This document shows, piece after piece, positions 44,922 to 54,548 of a DNA stretch of 64,000 nt. The notes beneath the pieces are model-generated. The model worked only from the letters and a program-made list of their open reading frames with translations, did not search any database and had not been told where the DNA came from. Both the position numbers and the translations under genes were made by a program. This DNA is from Gammaproteobacteria bacterium 53_120_T64 (lineage in GTDB: Bacteria; Pseudomonadota; Gammaproteobacteria; Pseudomonadales; Porticoccaceae). Position 1 is the stretch's first letter. Each line of letters begins with the position of its first letter. The stretch is taken from positions 1 to 64,000 of the forward strand of contig MAAT01000042.1 of NCBI GenBank assembly GCA_002162815.1, given 5' to 3'.

Positions 44922-45664
44922 AAGGCTTCGCCATCCTCCTCGCACTGGGCGCGACACTGCTCACCGCCAGCCCAACCTTTGCCGAACAGGGCCTACCCCT
45001 ATTAACCGTCACCTCCGGCGCCGAGGGGCAGCAGTCCTACAGCCTCAACATTCAAATTTTACTGTTAATGACGGCCCTAAGCCTGCTGCCAGCCGCCTTA
45101 ATTGCGATGACCTCGTTTACCCGTATTCTGGTGGTCTTCGCCATTCTGCGTCAGGCATTGGGCACGGCGCAGACGCCCTCCAACCAAATCCTCCTCGGTC
45201 TGACCTTGTTCACGACCTTATTTATCATGACTCCGGTGCTCGAAAAGTCTTACAGCGAGGGTATCCAGCCCTATATGGAAGAACAGCTGGGCTTTAACGC
45301 CGCCGCCACCAAGGCCATCGCGCCGTTTCGCGAATTTATGCTCAATCAAGTCCGAGAGAGCGATCTCGCACTGTTTGTCGACATGGCCGGCGATGTCCAG
45401 GTCGATAATCCCAGAGACGTGCCGCTAAAGGTCTTGCTGCCCGCCTTTGTGGTCAGCGAATTAAAGACCGCCTTTCAAATCGGCTTTCTGATCTTTATTC
45501 CCTTTTTGATTATCGACTTGGTGGTCGCCAGTGTGCTGATGTCGATGGGCATGATGATGCTCTCCCCGGTACTGATTTCCCTGCCCTTCAAAATCATGCT
45601 GTTTGTATTGATTGACGGCTGGGCACTGATCGTCAGCACCCTGGCGGCAGGCTTCTATGTTTAA
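44918..45664 (+). CDS. fliP: Flagellar export gate protein FliP
   Basis: The 248-aa protein has a cleavable signal peptide (about 1-22) and the FliP helices, with ALIAMTSFTRILVVFAILRQALGTAQTPSNQ and the C-terminal VLMSMGMMMLSPVLISLPFKIMLFVLIDGW. It forms the pentameric core of the export gate. Neighbours fliO and fliQ fit. Confidence 0.97.
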   Translation: MKGFAILLALGATLLTASPTFAEQGLPLLTVTSGAEGQQSYSLNIQILLLMTALSLLPAALIAMTSFTRILVVFAILRQALGTAQTPSNQILLGLTLFTTLFIMTPVLEKSYSEGIQPYMEEQLGFNAAATKAIAPFREFMLNQVRESDLALFVDMAGDVQVDNPRDVPLKVLLPAFVVSELKTAFQIGFLIFIPFLIIDLVVASVLMSMGMMMLSPVLISLPFKIMLFVLIDGWALIVSTLAAGFYV

Positions 45665-45696
45665 AACGAGTACATCTGCGTACAGAGGAGAAAATC

Positions 45697-45966
45697 ATGA
45701 CACCTGAATCGGTTATCGATGTTGGCTATCAAGCCATTTACGTCACCATGAAGTTGGCGGCACCACTGCTACTGGCCGCCCTCGGCATCGGTCTCTCCAT
45801 CGGCATCTTTCAGGCCGCCACCCAAATTCAGGAAATGACCCTGAGTTTTATTCCCAAGCTGATCGCCATGGCCATCGCGGGCATGACCGCCGGGCCGTGG
45901 ATGCTCAACACCCTGCTCAGCTTCACACTGAATCTCTACGCCAGTATTCCGGAAATAACCGGCTAG
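45697..45966 (+). CDS. fliQ: Flagellar export gate protein FliQ
   Basis: The 89-aa protein has two membrane helices and the family pattern LAAPLLLAALGIGLSIGIFQAATQIQEMTLSFIPK. GAGGAG precedes the ATG. It joins FliP and FliR in the export gate. Confidence 0.96.
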   Translation: MTPESVIDVGYQAIYVTMKLAAPLLLAALGIGLSIGIFQAATQIQEMTLSFIPKLIAMAIAGMTAGPWMLNTLLSFTLNLYASIPEITG

Positions 45967-45983
45967 CGCGGCGGATATTCAAG

Positions 45984-46751
45984 GTGGAGATTTCAGTCAA
46001 TGAGATGGTGCGCCTGCTGAGCAGTCTAATGTGGCCACTGCTGCGGATCGGTAGCTTTGTGCTCGCCACCCCGATATTCGGCGCCAAGTCGGTGCAGGTT
46101 CGCAGCCGCATCATTCTCGCCCTGGCCATCGCCTGGATCCTCGCCCCCATCATCGAGGTTCCCGAAGTCAACCCGCTCAGCGCCGCCGGTCTGTTAATCA
46201 GCCTGCAGCAAATCGCTCTGGGGCTGGGCATGGGCTTTATCTTCCAAATGGCCTTTGCCACCGTCATTATTGCCGGGCAGAGTATCGCCATGGCCATGGG
46301 TCTCGGCTTTGCCTCGGCCATCGACCCGCAAAATGGCGTACAGGTGCCGGTGGTCAGCCAATTTTATCTGATTCTCGCCACCCTGGTTTTCCTCGCCATC
46401 GACGGCCACCTACTCTTAATCCAGACCATTCACCACAGTTTCGAGCTACTGCCCGTCGGCGCCCCGTGGCCCCGTGAATTGGCCTGGAAAATCGTCCTCT
46501 GGGGCAGCTATATGTTTGCCAGCGGCTTAATGATCGCCCTGCCGGCACTGGCCTCACTGCTGCTGGTGAATCTCGCCTTTGGCGTCATCACCCGCTCGGC
46601 ACCGCAGTTAAATATTTTTGCGGTCGGCTTCCCGATCACCCTATTGACCGGTTTTGCACTGATTCTACTCAGCCTGCCGTCCTTTTTACCCCAGCTTAGC
46701 GCCGCCTTTGAAAGCGTGTTTAAGCTCGTCCCGACCCTGTTGGTGCCCTAG
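45984..46751 (+). CDS. fliR: Flagellar export gate protein FliR
   Basis: From GTG 45984 the protein is 255 aa with about six membrane helices. The N-terminal WPLLRIGSFVLATPIFGAKSVQVRSR matches FliR. The frame is open to 45897 inside fliQ, but GTG 45984 gives the normal distance to the WPLLR motif. ATG 46005 is an alternative. The stop abuts the flhB start with no gap. Confidence 0.93.
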   Translation: MEISVNEMVRLLSSLMWPLLRIGSFVLATPIFGAKSVQVRSRIILALAIAWILAPIIEVPEVNPLSAAGLLISLQQIALGLGMGFIFQMAFATVIIAGQSIAMAMGLGFASAIDPQNGVQVPVVSQFYLILATLVFLAIDGHLLLIQTIHHSFELLPVGAPWPRELAWKIVLWGSYMFASGLMIALPALASLLLVNLAFGVITRSAPQLNIFAVGFPITLLTGFALILLSLPSFLPQLSAAFESVFKLVPTLLVP

Positions 46752-47921
46752 ATGGCCGAACACGAGAGCGGGCAGGAACGCACCGAAGAACCCACCCCGA
46801 AACGCCAGGAAGACGCCAAAAAGAAGGGGCAGCTGGCGCGCTCCCGCGAACTCAACACCATGATTTCCCTGCTGGTTGGCGCCGCGGGCCTAATCGCCTT
46901 CGGCGGCACCATGATCGGTCGCCTCTCCGAGCAAATGACAACTTACCTCACCATGGGGCCTGCCGGCATGGACAACCCTGAGGTCTTCACCGCCACCGTC
47001 GGCAGCGCCCTCGGCAATGGCATCATGATTTGCGTGCCCTTCTTTGTACTGCTATTGGTATCGGTGTTTGTCGGCCCCCTGGCCATGGGTGGCTGGGCTT
47101 TCAGCACCTCGGCGATGGCCTTTAAAATCAGCAAGCTCAACCCCCTAAAGGGCGTCGCCAAGATGGTGTCGGCCAAATCCTTAATGGAGCTGATTAAGGC
47201 CCTGGGGAAGTTTCTCCTGGTCGGCTCAATGGCAACGGTAGTGATCTGGCAAACCTTCGACCAACTCCTCCTGCTCGCCAGTAAAGATGTCGAAACCGCC
47301 CTCAACCACTTTGCCAATATCGCCGGACTGTCCTTCCTAAGTTTTTGCACGGCACTGATTTTGATCGCCGCCATCGACGTGCCCTTCCAGCTCTGGGAAC
47401 ACAAGCGGCAACTAAAAATGACCAAGCAGGAAATTCGCGACGAGAGTAAAGAGAGTGAGGGTCGACCCGAGGTAAAGAGTCAGATCCGCATGCTACAGCG
47501 GGAAATGTCCCAGCGCCGCATGATGGACAACGTACCCAGCGCCAACGTGGTAATCACCAATCCGAGCCACTACGCCGTCGCCCTAAAGTACGACGAGCAT
47601 GGCCCCCGGGCACCCGTGGTCGTAGCCAAAGGCAAGGGCGACATTGCCCTGCGCATTCGCACGCTGGCCGCCGAACACGATGTGCTGACTTTCGCCGCGC
47701 CGCCCCTGGCGCGTGCCATTTACGCCAGCACCGAGATTGACCACGAGATACCGGCCCAGCTCTACCTCGCCGTGGCCCAGGTACTGGCCTATGTCTACCA
47801 GTTGAAACTGCCCGTGAAAAGGGGCCAAGCAGCACCCAAACCACCGACCAATATCGCCATCCCCGATGAGCTAGCGGTCGCCGAAGATAGTAGTGAAGAG
47901 AGCAGCGGAGATACGCCATGA
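46752..47921 (+). CDS. flhB: Flagellar export switch protein FlhB
   Basis: The 389-aa protein has the polar N-terminal ERTEEPTPKRQEDAKKKGQ, four membrane helices (about 30-210) and a cytoplasmic domain. The autocleavage motif reads NPSH (N270-H273) in VITNPSHYAVALKY, a variant of NPTH. Cleavage between Asn and Pro switches export from hook to filament substrates. An acidic tail follows. It overlaps flhA by 4 bp. Confidence 0.96.
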   Translation: MAEHESGQERTEEPTPKRQEDAKKKGQLARSRELNTMISLLVGAAGLIAFGGTMIGRLSEQMTTYLTMGPAGMDNPEVFTATVGSALGNGIMICVPFFVLLLVSVFVGPLAMGGWAFSTSAMAFKISKLNPLKGVAKMVSAKSLMELIKALGKFLLVGSMATVVIWQTFDQLLLLASKDVETALNHFANIAGLSFLSFCTALILIAAIDVPFQLWEHKRQLKMTKQEIRDESKESEGRPEVKSQIRMLQREMSQRRMMDNVPSANVVITNPSHYAVALKYDEHGPRAPVVVAKGKGDIALRIRTLAAEHDVLTFAAPPLARAIYASTEIDHEIPAQLYLAVAQVLAYVYQLKLPVKRGQAAPKPPTNIAIPDELAVAEDSSEESSGDTP

Positions 47922-50005
47922 ATACCGCCACCAATGCCGGCGGCCCCCCCGCCAACCCCACCCTAAAAATTATTGCCGGCCTCGGCACGCCACTCATCGT
48001 GGTGATGATGCTGGCGATGATCATCCTGCCGCTGCCACCGGTGATACTGGATCTCTTTTTTACCTTTAATATTTCCTTTTCGCTGATCGTCCTATTGGCG
48101 GTTATTTACGCCGAACGGCCGCTCGAATTTACCGCTTTCCCCACGGTATTGCTGATTGCCACACTCTTGCGACTGGCACTGAATATTGCCTCGACACGGG
48201 TGGTACTGCTCGAGGGTCACACCGGCACCGACGCGGCGGGTAAGGTGATTCAAGCCTTTGGCGACTTTGTGGTGGGCGGTAACTACACCGTCGGCCTGGT
48301 AGTGTTCGCGATTTTGGTGATTATCAATTTCGTGGTGATCACCAAGGGTGGCGGCCGTATTTCCGAGGTCTCGGCGCGCTTTACCCTCGATGCCATGCCC
48401 GGCAAGCAGATGGCCATCGACGCCGACCTGAATGCCGGCGCATTGACCCAGGAACAGGCTCGCATCCGCCGCGAAGACATCGCCCGCGAGGCCGACTTCT
48501 ACGGCTCCATGGACGGTGCCAGTAAATTCGTGCGTGGTGACGCGGTCGCCGGCATTCTTATTCTGGTCATCAACATCGTCGGCGGCATAGCCGTGGGCAC
48601 CTTGCAACACGACCTGAGCATGTCCCAAGCGGCCCACAACTATGTGCTGCTGACCATCGGTGATGGCCTGGTTGCGCAAATCCCCTCACTGCTACTATCG
48701 ACAGCGGCGGCCATTATCGTCACCCGCGCGTCCGATTCTCAGGACATGGGCCAGCAGATGGGCTCCCAGCTGTTTCAATCCCCCAAAGCGCTGATTATTA
48801 CCGCCGGCATCATGGGCGCCATGGGTATCATTCCCGGCATGCCCAACATGGTTTTTCTCTTCCTTGCCGCCGTACTCGGTGCTGGCGCCTTCCTGCTGAT
48901 TCAAAAGGATAAAATGGCCGAGCAGGTCGAGCCTGTTGCCGCCCCCGTCGCCCCCCCTCCCGAGACCAAAGAACTGAGCTGGGATGATGTCGCCAGCGTC
49001 GACCCCATCGGCCTGGAGGTGGGTTATCGGCTGATCCCCCTGGTCGATAAAAACCAGGACGGCGAACTCCTCAGTCGGGTCAAGGGCGTGCGTAAGAAGC
49101 TCTCCCAGGACCTGGGTTTTCTGGTGCAGCCGGTGCACATTCGCGACAACCTCGACCTCTCGCCCAATGCCTATCGCATTACCCTCCACGGTGTGCCCCT
49201 GGGTGAGTCCGAAATTCACCCCGGCAAGGAGATGGCCATCAATCCCGGTCAGGTGTTTGGCATCCTGAATGGGGTCGCCACCAAAGACCCCGCCTTCGGC
49301 CTCGAGGCCCTGTGGATAGAACCCAGCCTGCGCGATGAGGCCCAGACCATGGGCTATACCGTGGTCGACTGCAGCACGGTGATCGCCACCCATCTCAGCG
49401 AGCTACTGAAACAGCACGCCCACGAACTGCTCGGCCACGACGAGGTGCAACAATTGCTCGACCTATTGGCGAAATCTTCACCCAAGTTGGTGGAAAACCT
49501 GGTCGCCGATGCACTTTCGCTGAGTGTCGTCCTGAAGGTGATGCAGAATCTACTGGAGGAGAACATTCCAATCAAGGATGTGCGCACCATCGCCGAATCC
49601 TTGGCGGAAAATGCGCCAAAGAGTCAAGATGCTGACGCTTTGACCGCTCAAGCACGGGTTGCCCTGAGTCGCACCATCTACCAACAAATCAATGGTATGG
49701 CGTCTGAGCTAGAGGTTATGACCCTCGACCCAGAGTTGGAACAGATATTGCTAAACGTAATACAGGGCTCACCGACAAGCGGCGGACTAGAACCTGGATT
49801 AGCAGACAATATGCTCCAACAAATCGGCAGATCGGCGCAAGTACAAGCCACGCAGGGGCAAACGCCCGTGCTGTTAGTGGCAACGGCCCTGCGCACCTGG
49901 TTATCCAATCTTGTGCGGGCGGCTAACCCCGGTCTACACGTACTGTCCTATGACGAGGTTCCGCCCAGTAAACAGCTCAAGGTCATCCACTCCGTAGGTC
50001 GATGA
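47918..50005 (+). CDS. flhA: Flagellar export apparatus protein FlhA
   Basis: The 695-aa protein has about eight membrane helices (to about 330) with the family signature RISEVSARFTLDAMPGKQMA near 150, then a large cytoplasmic domain that binds chaperone-substrate complexes (about 350-695), with QDLGFLVQPVHIRDN. It forms the nonameric export ring. Confidence 0.97.
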   Translation: MNTATNAGGPPANPTLKIIAGLGTPLIVVMMLAMIILPLPPVILDLFFTFNISFSLIVLLAVIYAERPLEFTAFPTVLLIATLLRLALNIASTRVVLLEGHTGTDAAGKVIQAFGDFVVGGNYTVGLVVFAILVIINFVVITKGGGRISEVSARFTLDAMPGKQMAIDADLNAGALTQEQARIRREDIAREADFYGSMDGASKFVRGDAVAGILILVINIVGGIAVGTLQHDLSMSQAAHNYVLLTIGDGLVAQIPSLLLSTAAAIIVTRASDSQDMGQQMGSQLFQSPKALIITAGIMGAMGIIPGMPNMVFLFLAAVLGAGAFLLIQKDKMAEQVEPVAAPVAPPPETKELSWDDVASVDPIGLEVGYRLIPLVDKNQDGELLSRVKGVRKKLSQDLGFLVQPVHIRDNLDLSPNAYRITLHGVPLGESEIHPGKEMAINPGQVFGILNGVATKDPAFGLEALWIEPSLRDEAQTMGYTVVDCSTVIATHLSELLKQHAHELLGHDEVQQLLDLLAKSSPKLVENLVADALSLSVVLKVMQNLLEENIPIKDVRTIAESLAENAPKSQDADALTAQARVALSRTIYQQINGMASELEVMTLDPELEQILLNVIQGSPTSGGLEPGLADNMLQQIGRSAQVQATQGQTPVLLVATALRTWLSNLVRAANPGLHVLSYDEVPPSKQLKVIHSVGR

Positions 50006-50086
50006 TGGCTCGACAACATAGGGGCATGGGGCCTCGAGACCAGAAATAAACGGGTAGCACGACTCAACTCGTAGAAGGTGGCAATA

Positions 50087-51364
50087 ATGAAGATCAAGCG
50101 ATTCACGGCCGATACCATGCGCGAAGCAATTCGCAGCGTCAGGGACACCTGGGGCCCGGACGCGGTCATTCTCTCCAATAAGAAGCTCGGCAACGGCGTT
50201 GAAATCACCGCCGCCATCGACTTCGAAATCGAGGAGGTCGAACAACTGGCTAGCGAGACGGCACACACCCCGTCCGACAGCGTTGCCCTCAGCCCGGCGC
50301 CACGGCCAGATACTGCCGCACAACGGCAAGTCCCAACCCCCGAGCAAGCACCCCCCAGTCTGCAGTCACACCTACTAAAGGCGCGCGCTAGCAGCGCCCA
50401 TCGCGCCACAACAGGCAGCGATGAAATCTCCGATCTGCGCCGGGAAATTTCCGACCTGCGCGGCCTGATCGAGGGCGAACTGACACAAATGTCTTGGCGT
50501 GAAATTGGCCGGCACAAGCCTCATAAAGCCGCCCTGATGCGCCGACTCGCCAGCCTTGGCCTAAAACGCGAGCTTTGCACAACATTGGCCACCCAAGGTA
50601 CCGTGCCCGACGACGCCGAGGCCGCTTGGAAGCAGGCCCTATTAGATCTCGCCGGCATGCTCACCGAGGGCGATCACGACCTCCTGGCGCAGGGTGGCAC
50701 CTATGCCATTATCGGCTCCACCGGGGTCGGTAAAACCACCACCGTCGCCAAGCTAGCCGCACAGTACGCGCTGCGCCACGGTGCCGATAAAATCGGCTTA
50801 ATTACCACCGACTGCTTTCGCATTGGTGGTGTCGACCAACTCAGTACCTTCGGCGAATTACTCGACATCCCGGTTTTTCTGGCCACCGACCGCCTAGAGC
50901 TGTCCGATATTCTCGACCAGCTCAGCAGCAAGGAGCTGGTTTTAATCGACACCGCGGGCATGAGTCAGCGCGATATCGAACTCTCCAAGCAATTGGCAAC
51001 ACTGGTCGGCGCCGGCCACGATATTCAGTTCTACCTAACCCTGTCGGCCACCGCGCAGCAGGCCATCACCGCTGAAATCATGTCGGTGTTTAGCGATATC
51101 AAGCTCGCCGGTACGGTGGTCACCAAGGTCGACGAGGCCGCCAGCCTTGGCGGCGTACTCAACGCCCTTATCAAACACCAGCTACCGACCTTTTTTATCA
51201 GCAACGGCCAGAAAGTGCCGGAAGACCTCCACCCCGGTTCAGCCATTGAATTGGTCAAAATTGCCCGGGACTTATTACAACGCAGTAGCCCTCACCAACC
51301 TATACTTGAGACTGAGAGCCCGCGACCCACCACCCACAGCGAGGGGAAACGACTCCATGGTTAA
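50087..51364 (+). CDS. flhF: Polar flagellar placement GTPase FlhF
   Basis: From ATG 50087 (AAGGTGG upstream) the protein is 425 aa and starts MKIKRFTADTMREAIRSVRD. A variable basic linker leads to the SRP-type NG domain with GSTGVGKTTTVAKLAAQYA near 210, ITTDCFRIGGVDQL near 240 and LIDTAGMSQRD near 285. With FleN it sets flagellar position and number at the pole. Its end overlaps fleN by 8 bp. Confidence 0.94.
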   Translation: MKIKRFTADTMREAIRSVRDTWGPDAVILSNKKLGNGVEITAAIDFEIEEVEQLASETAHTPSDSVALSPAPRPDTAAQRQVPTPEQAPPSLQSHLLKARASSAHRATTGSDEISDLRREISDLRGLIEGELTQMSWREIGRHKPHKAALMRRLASLGLKRELCTTLATQGTVPDDAEAAWKQALLDLAGMLTEGDHDLLAQGGTYAIIGSTGVGKTTTVAKLAAQYALRHGADKIGLITTDCFRIGGVDQLSTFGELLDIPVFLATDRLELSDILDQLSSKELVLIDTAGMSQRDIELSKQLATLVGAGHDIQFYLTLSATAQQAITAEIMSVFSDIKLAGTVVTKVDEAASLGGVLNALIKHQLPTFFISNGQKVPEDLHPGSAIELVKIARDLLQRSSPHQPILETESPRPTTHSEGKRLHG

Positions 51365-52205
51365 TCACCCAACAACTCAACAAAAACCGGTGCGCGTGAT
51401 TGCCGTCACCAGTGGCAAGGGCGGTGTTGGTAAAACCAATATCTCCGTCAATCTGGCCGCCTCTTTTGCCAAGCAGGGCAATAATGTGCTGTTAATGGAT
51501 GCCGACCTCGGCCTCGCCAATGTCGACATCCTCTTCGACCTGCACCCCAAATATGACCTGCGCCATGTCATTGCCGGCGAGCGCAGCCTCGATGAAATCA
51601 TTGTCGACGCCCCCCTGGGCCTGAAAGTGATTCCCGCCTCCTCCGGTGTCTCGAGCATGGCCGATCTCTCGCCAGCGGAAAACGCCGGCCTGGTGCGCGC
51701 TTTTAGCGAGCTGAAATTCCCCGTCGACACCATGATTGTCGATACCGCCGCCGGTATTTCCGACAGCGTGATCACCTTCTGCAAGGCCTGCCAAGAGGTG
51801 GTGGTGGTAGTGTGCGACGAGCCGACCTCAATCACCGATGCCTACGCCTTGATTAAGGTGATGAGCCGCGACCACGGCGTCAAGCGCTTCCACATCCTCG
51901 CCAACATGGTCAACAACAATGCCCATGGCGAGGAGTTATTCCGCAAAATATCCCGCGTCACCGACCACTTCCTCGACATCGTCGCGGTGCACATTGGCTC
52001 CATTCCCATGGACGACTACCTGCGCAAGGCCGTGCGCCACCAAATGCCCGTGGTCGAAGCCTTCCCGCGCAGCCCCTCGGCCCAGGCCATTAAACGGCTG
52101 GCTAAGAGCATCGACAAATGGCCGGTTCCCGAGCTGGCCAGTGGCAATATGGAATTCTTTATCGAGCGCGTGGTCGGCTTCCCCAACGAGGAATTCGCTG
52201 CATGA
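51357..52205 (+). CDS. fleN: Flagellar number regulator FleN/FlhG (MinD-like ATPase)
   Basis: From ATG 51357 (GAGGGG upstream) the protein is 282 aa. It has the deviant Walker A TSGKGGVGKTN near residue 20, LLMDADLGLANVDILFDL and a C-terminal amphipathic helix region. It restrains flagellar number by antagonising FlhF and the FleQ regulator. The frame runs upstream into flhF, but nothing there is MinD-like. Its stop overlaps the fliA start by 4 bp. Confidence 0.95.
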   Translation: MVNHPTTQQKPVRVIAVTSGKGGVGKTNISVNLAASFAKQGNNVLLMDADLGLANVDILFDLHPKYDLRHVIAGERSLDEIIVDAPLGLKVIPASSGVSSMADLSPAENAGLVRAFSELKFPVDTMIVDTAAGISDSVITFCKACQEVVVVVCDEPTSITDAYALIKVMSRDHGVKRFHILANMVNNNAHGEELFRKISRVTDHFLDIVAVHIGSIPMDDYLRKAVRHQMPVVEAFPRSPSAQAIKRLAKSIDKWPVPELASGNMEFFIERVVGFPNEEFAA

Positions 52206-52921
52206 GCAAAGCGGTTTTCTACGCTGATGAAGAATTCGGGGACAGTGAAAAACTGGTCGCCGACTATCTTCATCTAGTGAAAAAAATCGCCTTTCATATC
52301 GCCGCCCGATTGCCCGCCAATATCGATGTTGATGACCTCACCCAGGTCGGTCTAATCGGTCTGCTCGAGGCCGCAAAGAGTTACCGCCACGGCCACGGTG
52401 CCAGCTTTGAAACCTTCGCCGGAATCCGCATTCGCGGTGCCATTCTCGACGAGGTGCGCCGCTTTGACTGGTCACCCCGGAGCATTCAACAAAAGGCCCG
52501 CTGGCTGGCTCAGGCCACCCGCAGTGCCGAAGTCGCCCTGCAACGCTGCCCTCGAGACAGCGAAATCGCCGCCCAGTTGGGTGTCGAGATGGACGAGTAC
52601 TATCAATTATTGCGCGATACGGCCGCCTGTAAGGCGACCTTTGTCGATGCTACCGAAATTGACATACCCGACAACAACTCCCCCCACGATAGAGTCCACG
52701 ACGCGGCCTTTCGCAGCGCCCTGGCCGCCCAGATAGAGCAATTGCCGGAGCGTGAAAAAACCCTGATGTCGCTGTATTACGACGACGAATTAAACCTCAA
52801 AGAAATTGGCGCCGTACTCGAAGTCAGCGAATCGCGCATCAGCCAAATTCACAGCCAAATACTCAGTAAACTCCGCTCCAGACTGTTGTCTTGGACATCG
52901 AACGCTGATGATGTCCCATAA
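52202..52921 (+). CDS. fliA: Flagellar sigma factor FliA (sigma-28)
   Basis: From ATG 52202 the protein is 239 aa. Region 2 has LPANIDVDDLTQVGLIGLLEAA and FETFAGIRIRGAILDEVRR with WSPRSIQQKAR; region 4 has LPEREKTLMSLYYDDELNLKEIGAVLEVSESRISQIHSQ. It directs late flagellar genes and is presumably the factor for the promoter seen at 12498. Confidence 0.96.
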   Translation: MSKAVFYADEEFGDSEKLVADYLHLVKKIAFHIAARLPANIDVDDLTQVGLIGLLEAAKSYRHGHGASFETFAGIRIRGAILDEVRRFDWSPRSIQQKARWLAQATRSAEVALQRCPRDSEIAAQLGVEMDEYYQLLRDTAACKATFVDATEIDIPDNNSPHDRVHDAAFRSALAAQIEQLPEREKTLMSLYYDDELNLKEIGAVLEVSESRISQIHSQILSKLRSRLLSWTSNADDVP

Positions 52922-52945
52922 ACCGACCACCCGGATAATAATTGC

Positions 52946-53683
52946 ATGGATATCCTCACCCTGCTCGGCGTTATTTTCGCCTTTGCCGCCATTATTGGCG
53001 GCAACGCCCTCGAGGGGGGGCACCTCGATTCCCTGTTACAGTTCACCGCTTTTTTAATTGTTTTTGGCGGCACGCTCGGTGCCATCATGGTGCAAACCCC
53101 GCTCAAGGTTTTCATCCACGGCATCAAGTTGCTGCGCTGGATTTTCATCCCGCCGGTACTGGATCCCGCCACCACCCTGCAAAAAATTATTGAGTGGAGC
53201 CAAATCGCCCGCAAAGAGGGTCTACTGGGCCTCGAAAATATCGCCGAGGAAGAAGAGGAGGCCTTTATCCAGAAATGCCTGCAACTGCTGGTTGACGGCA
53301 ACGAGCCCGAGTCCATCCGCAGCACCATGGAGGTGGCAATTACCACCCGGGAAGCCTTCGACCTGAAGGGCGCAAAAGTCTATGAGGGCATGGGCGGCTA
53401 CAGCCCCACCATCGGTATTATTGGTGCGGTACTGGGGCTGATTCACGTGATGAACAACCTCGCCGACCCCTCGACCCTGGGCCCGGGAATTGCCGTCGCC
53501 TTTGTCGCGACAATTTACGGTGTTGGCATGGCCAACCTCTTCCTCTTGCCCGCCGCCAATAAATTAAAAACGCTGATCAGTGAGCGCTGTCATATTCAAG
53601 AAATGATTGTCGAGGGCATCGTCGCCATTGCCGAGGGTGAAAACCATCGCAATATCGAAGCAAAATTACGCGGTTATTTTTAG
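52946..53683 (+). CDS. motC: Flagellar motor stator protein MotC (MotA/PomA family)
   Basis: The 245-aa protein has four membrane helices and the MotA pattern: GNALEGGHLDSLLQFTAFLIVFGGTLGAIM near 20-50, a cytoplasmic loop with charged residues, and YEGMGGYSPTIGIIGAVLGLIHVMNNL near 150 and AVAFVATIYGVGMANLFLLPAANKLK near 190. It pairs with MotD as an ion-driven stator. It follows fliA by 24 bp with no che genes between. Confidence 0.94.
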   Translation: MDILTLLGVIFAFAAIIGGNALEGGHLDSLLQFTAFLIVFGGTLGAIMVQTPLKVFIHGIKLLRWIFIPPVLDPATTLQKIIEWSQIARKEGLLGLENIAEEEEEAFIQKCLQLLVDGNEPESIRSTMEVAITTREAFDLKGAKVYEGMGGYSPTIGIIGAVLGLIHVMNNLADPSTLGPGIAVAFVATIYGVGMANLFLLPAANKLKTLISERCHIQEMIVEGIVAIAEGENHRNIEAKLRGYF

Positions 53684-53692
53684 TCCCTTATT

Positions 53693-54499
53693 ATGGCCAG
53701 AAAACGCGCCCCCGAAGAACCCGAAAATCACGAGCGATGGCTAGTCTCCTACGCCGATTTCATCACCCTATTGTTTGCCTTTTTTGTGGTGATGTATTCC
53801 ATCTCTTCGGTTAACGAGGGGAAGTTTCGGGTGCTATCACACTCCCTCGTTGCCTCCTTCTCCAGTCAAAGCCGCTCCATGAACCCGGTGCAATTTGGCA
53901 GTGCCAGCACGTCGTTCCCGATTGCCCCCAACCCCTTAAACCGCACGCCGATCAAGCTCGACCTACCCCAATCGATGGGTAAAGACGCCATTAAACTTGA
54001 CCCCGCAGAGCGCCGAAAAAGCTCACCGGAAATGGCCAGACTGGGAGAAAAAATCAATAACGCCCTGCAAGCCCTGCTTGAAACCGAGCTGGTGTCGGTG
54101 CGCCAATCGGAAAATTGGCTGGAAATAGAAATCAACAGTAAGGTTTTATTTACCAGTGGCAGCAGCCAGCTCTCACCCAGCGCCAGGCCGGTATTGCGTG
54201 GCCTGAGCAATGTCCTGAAAACTCGCAGCAACAAAATTCATGTCGAGGGCTTCACCGACAACCTGCCGATTAAAAACAGCATTTACCCCTCCAATTGGGA
54301 ATTGTCGGCGGCGCGCGCTGCCACCGTGGTACGGCTGTTCTCCGCTTTCGGTGTGACCCCGAAAAACCTCGCGTCCATTGGCTACGGCGAACATCAACCC
54401 AAGGTCAGTAATGACACCCCGGATGGCCGCTCGACCAACCGACGAGTCGTAATTGTCATCCTCGCCAGCGGTTTTGACCCGCGCCTCAGGAACCTCTGA
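53693..54499 (+). CDS. motD: Flagellar motor stator protein MotD (MotB family, OmpA-like)
   Basis: The 268-aa protein has the MotB start with NHERWLVSYADFITLLFAFFVVMYSISS, including the ion-carrying Asp (D in SYADF), and a plug/linker. An OmpA-like peptidoglycan-binding domain follows (about 140-265) with VEGFTDNLPIKNSIYPSNWELSAARAATVVRL and NRRVVIVIL. It anchors the MotC/MotD stator to the wall. Confidence 0.94.
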   Translation: MARKRAPEEPENHERWLVSYADFITLLFAFFVVMYSISSVNEGKFRVLSHSLVASFSSQSRSMNPVQFGSASTSFPIAPNPLNRTPIKLDLPQSMGKDAIKLDPAERRKSSPEMARLGEKINNALQALLETELVSVRQSENWLEIEINSKVLFTSGSSQLSPSARPVLRGLSNVLKTRSNKIHVEGFTDNLPIKNSIYPSNWELSAARAATVVRLFSAFGVTPKNLASIGYGEHQPKVSNDTPDGRSTNRRVVIVILASGFDPRLRNL

Positions 54500-54548
54500 C
54501 GCAGCACCGAGAACAGAGTACGATGCGACTAACTGGCAGGAGGCCCCT

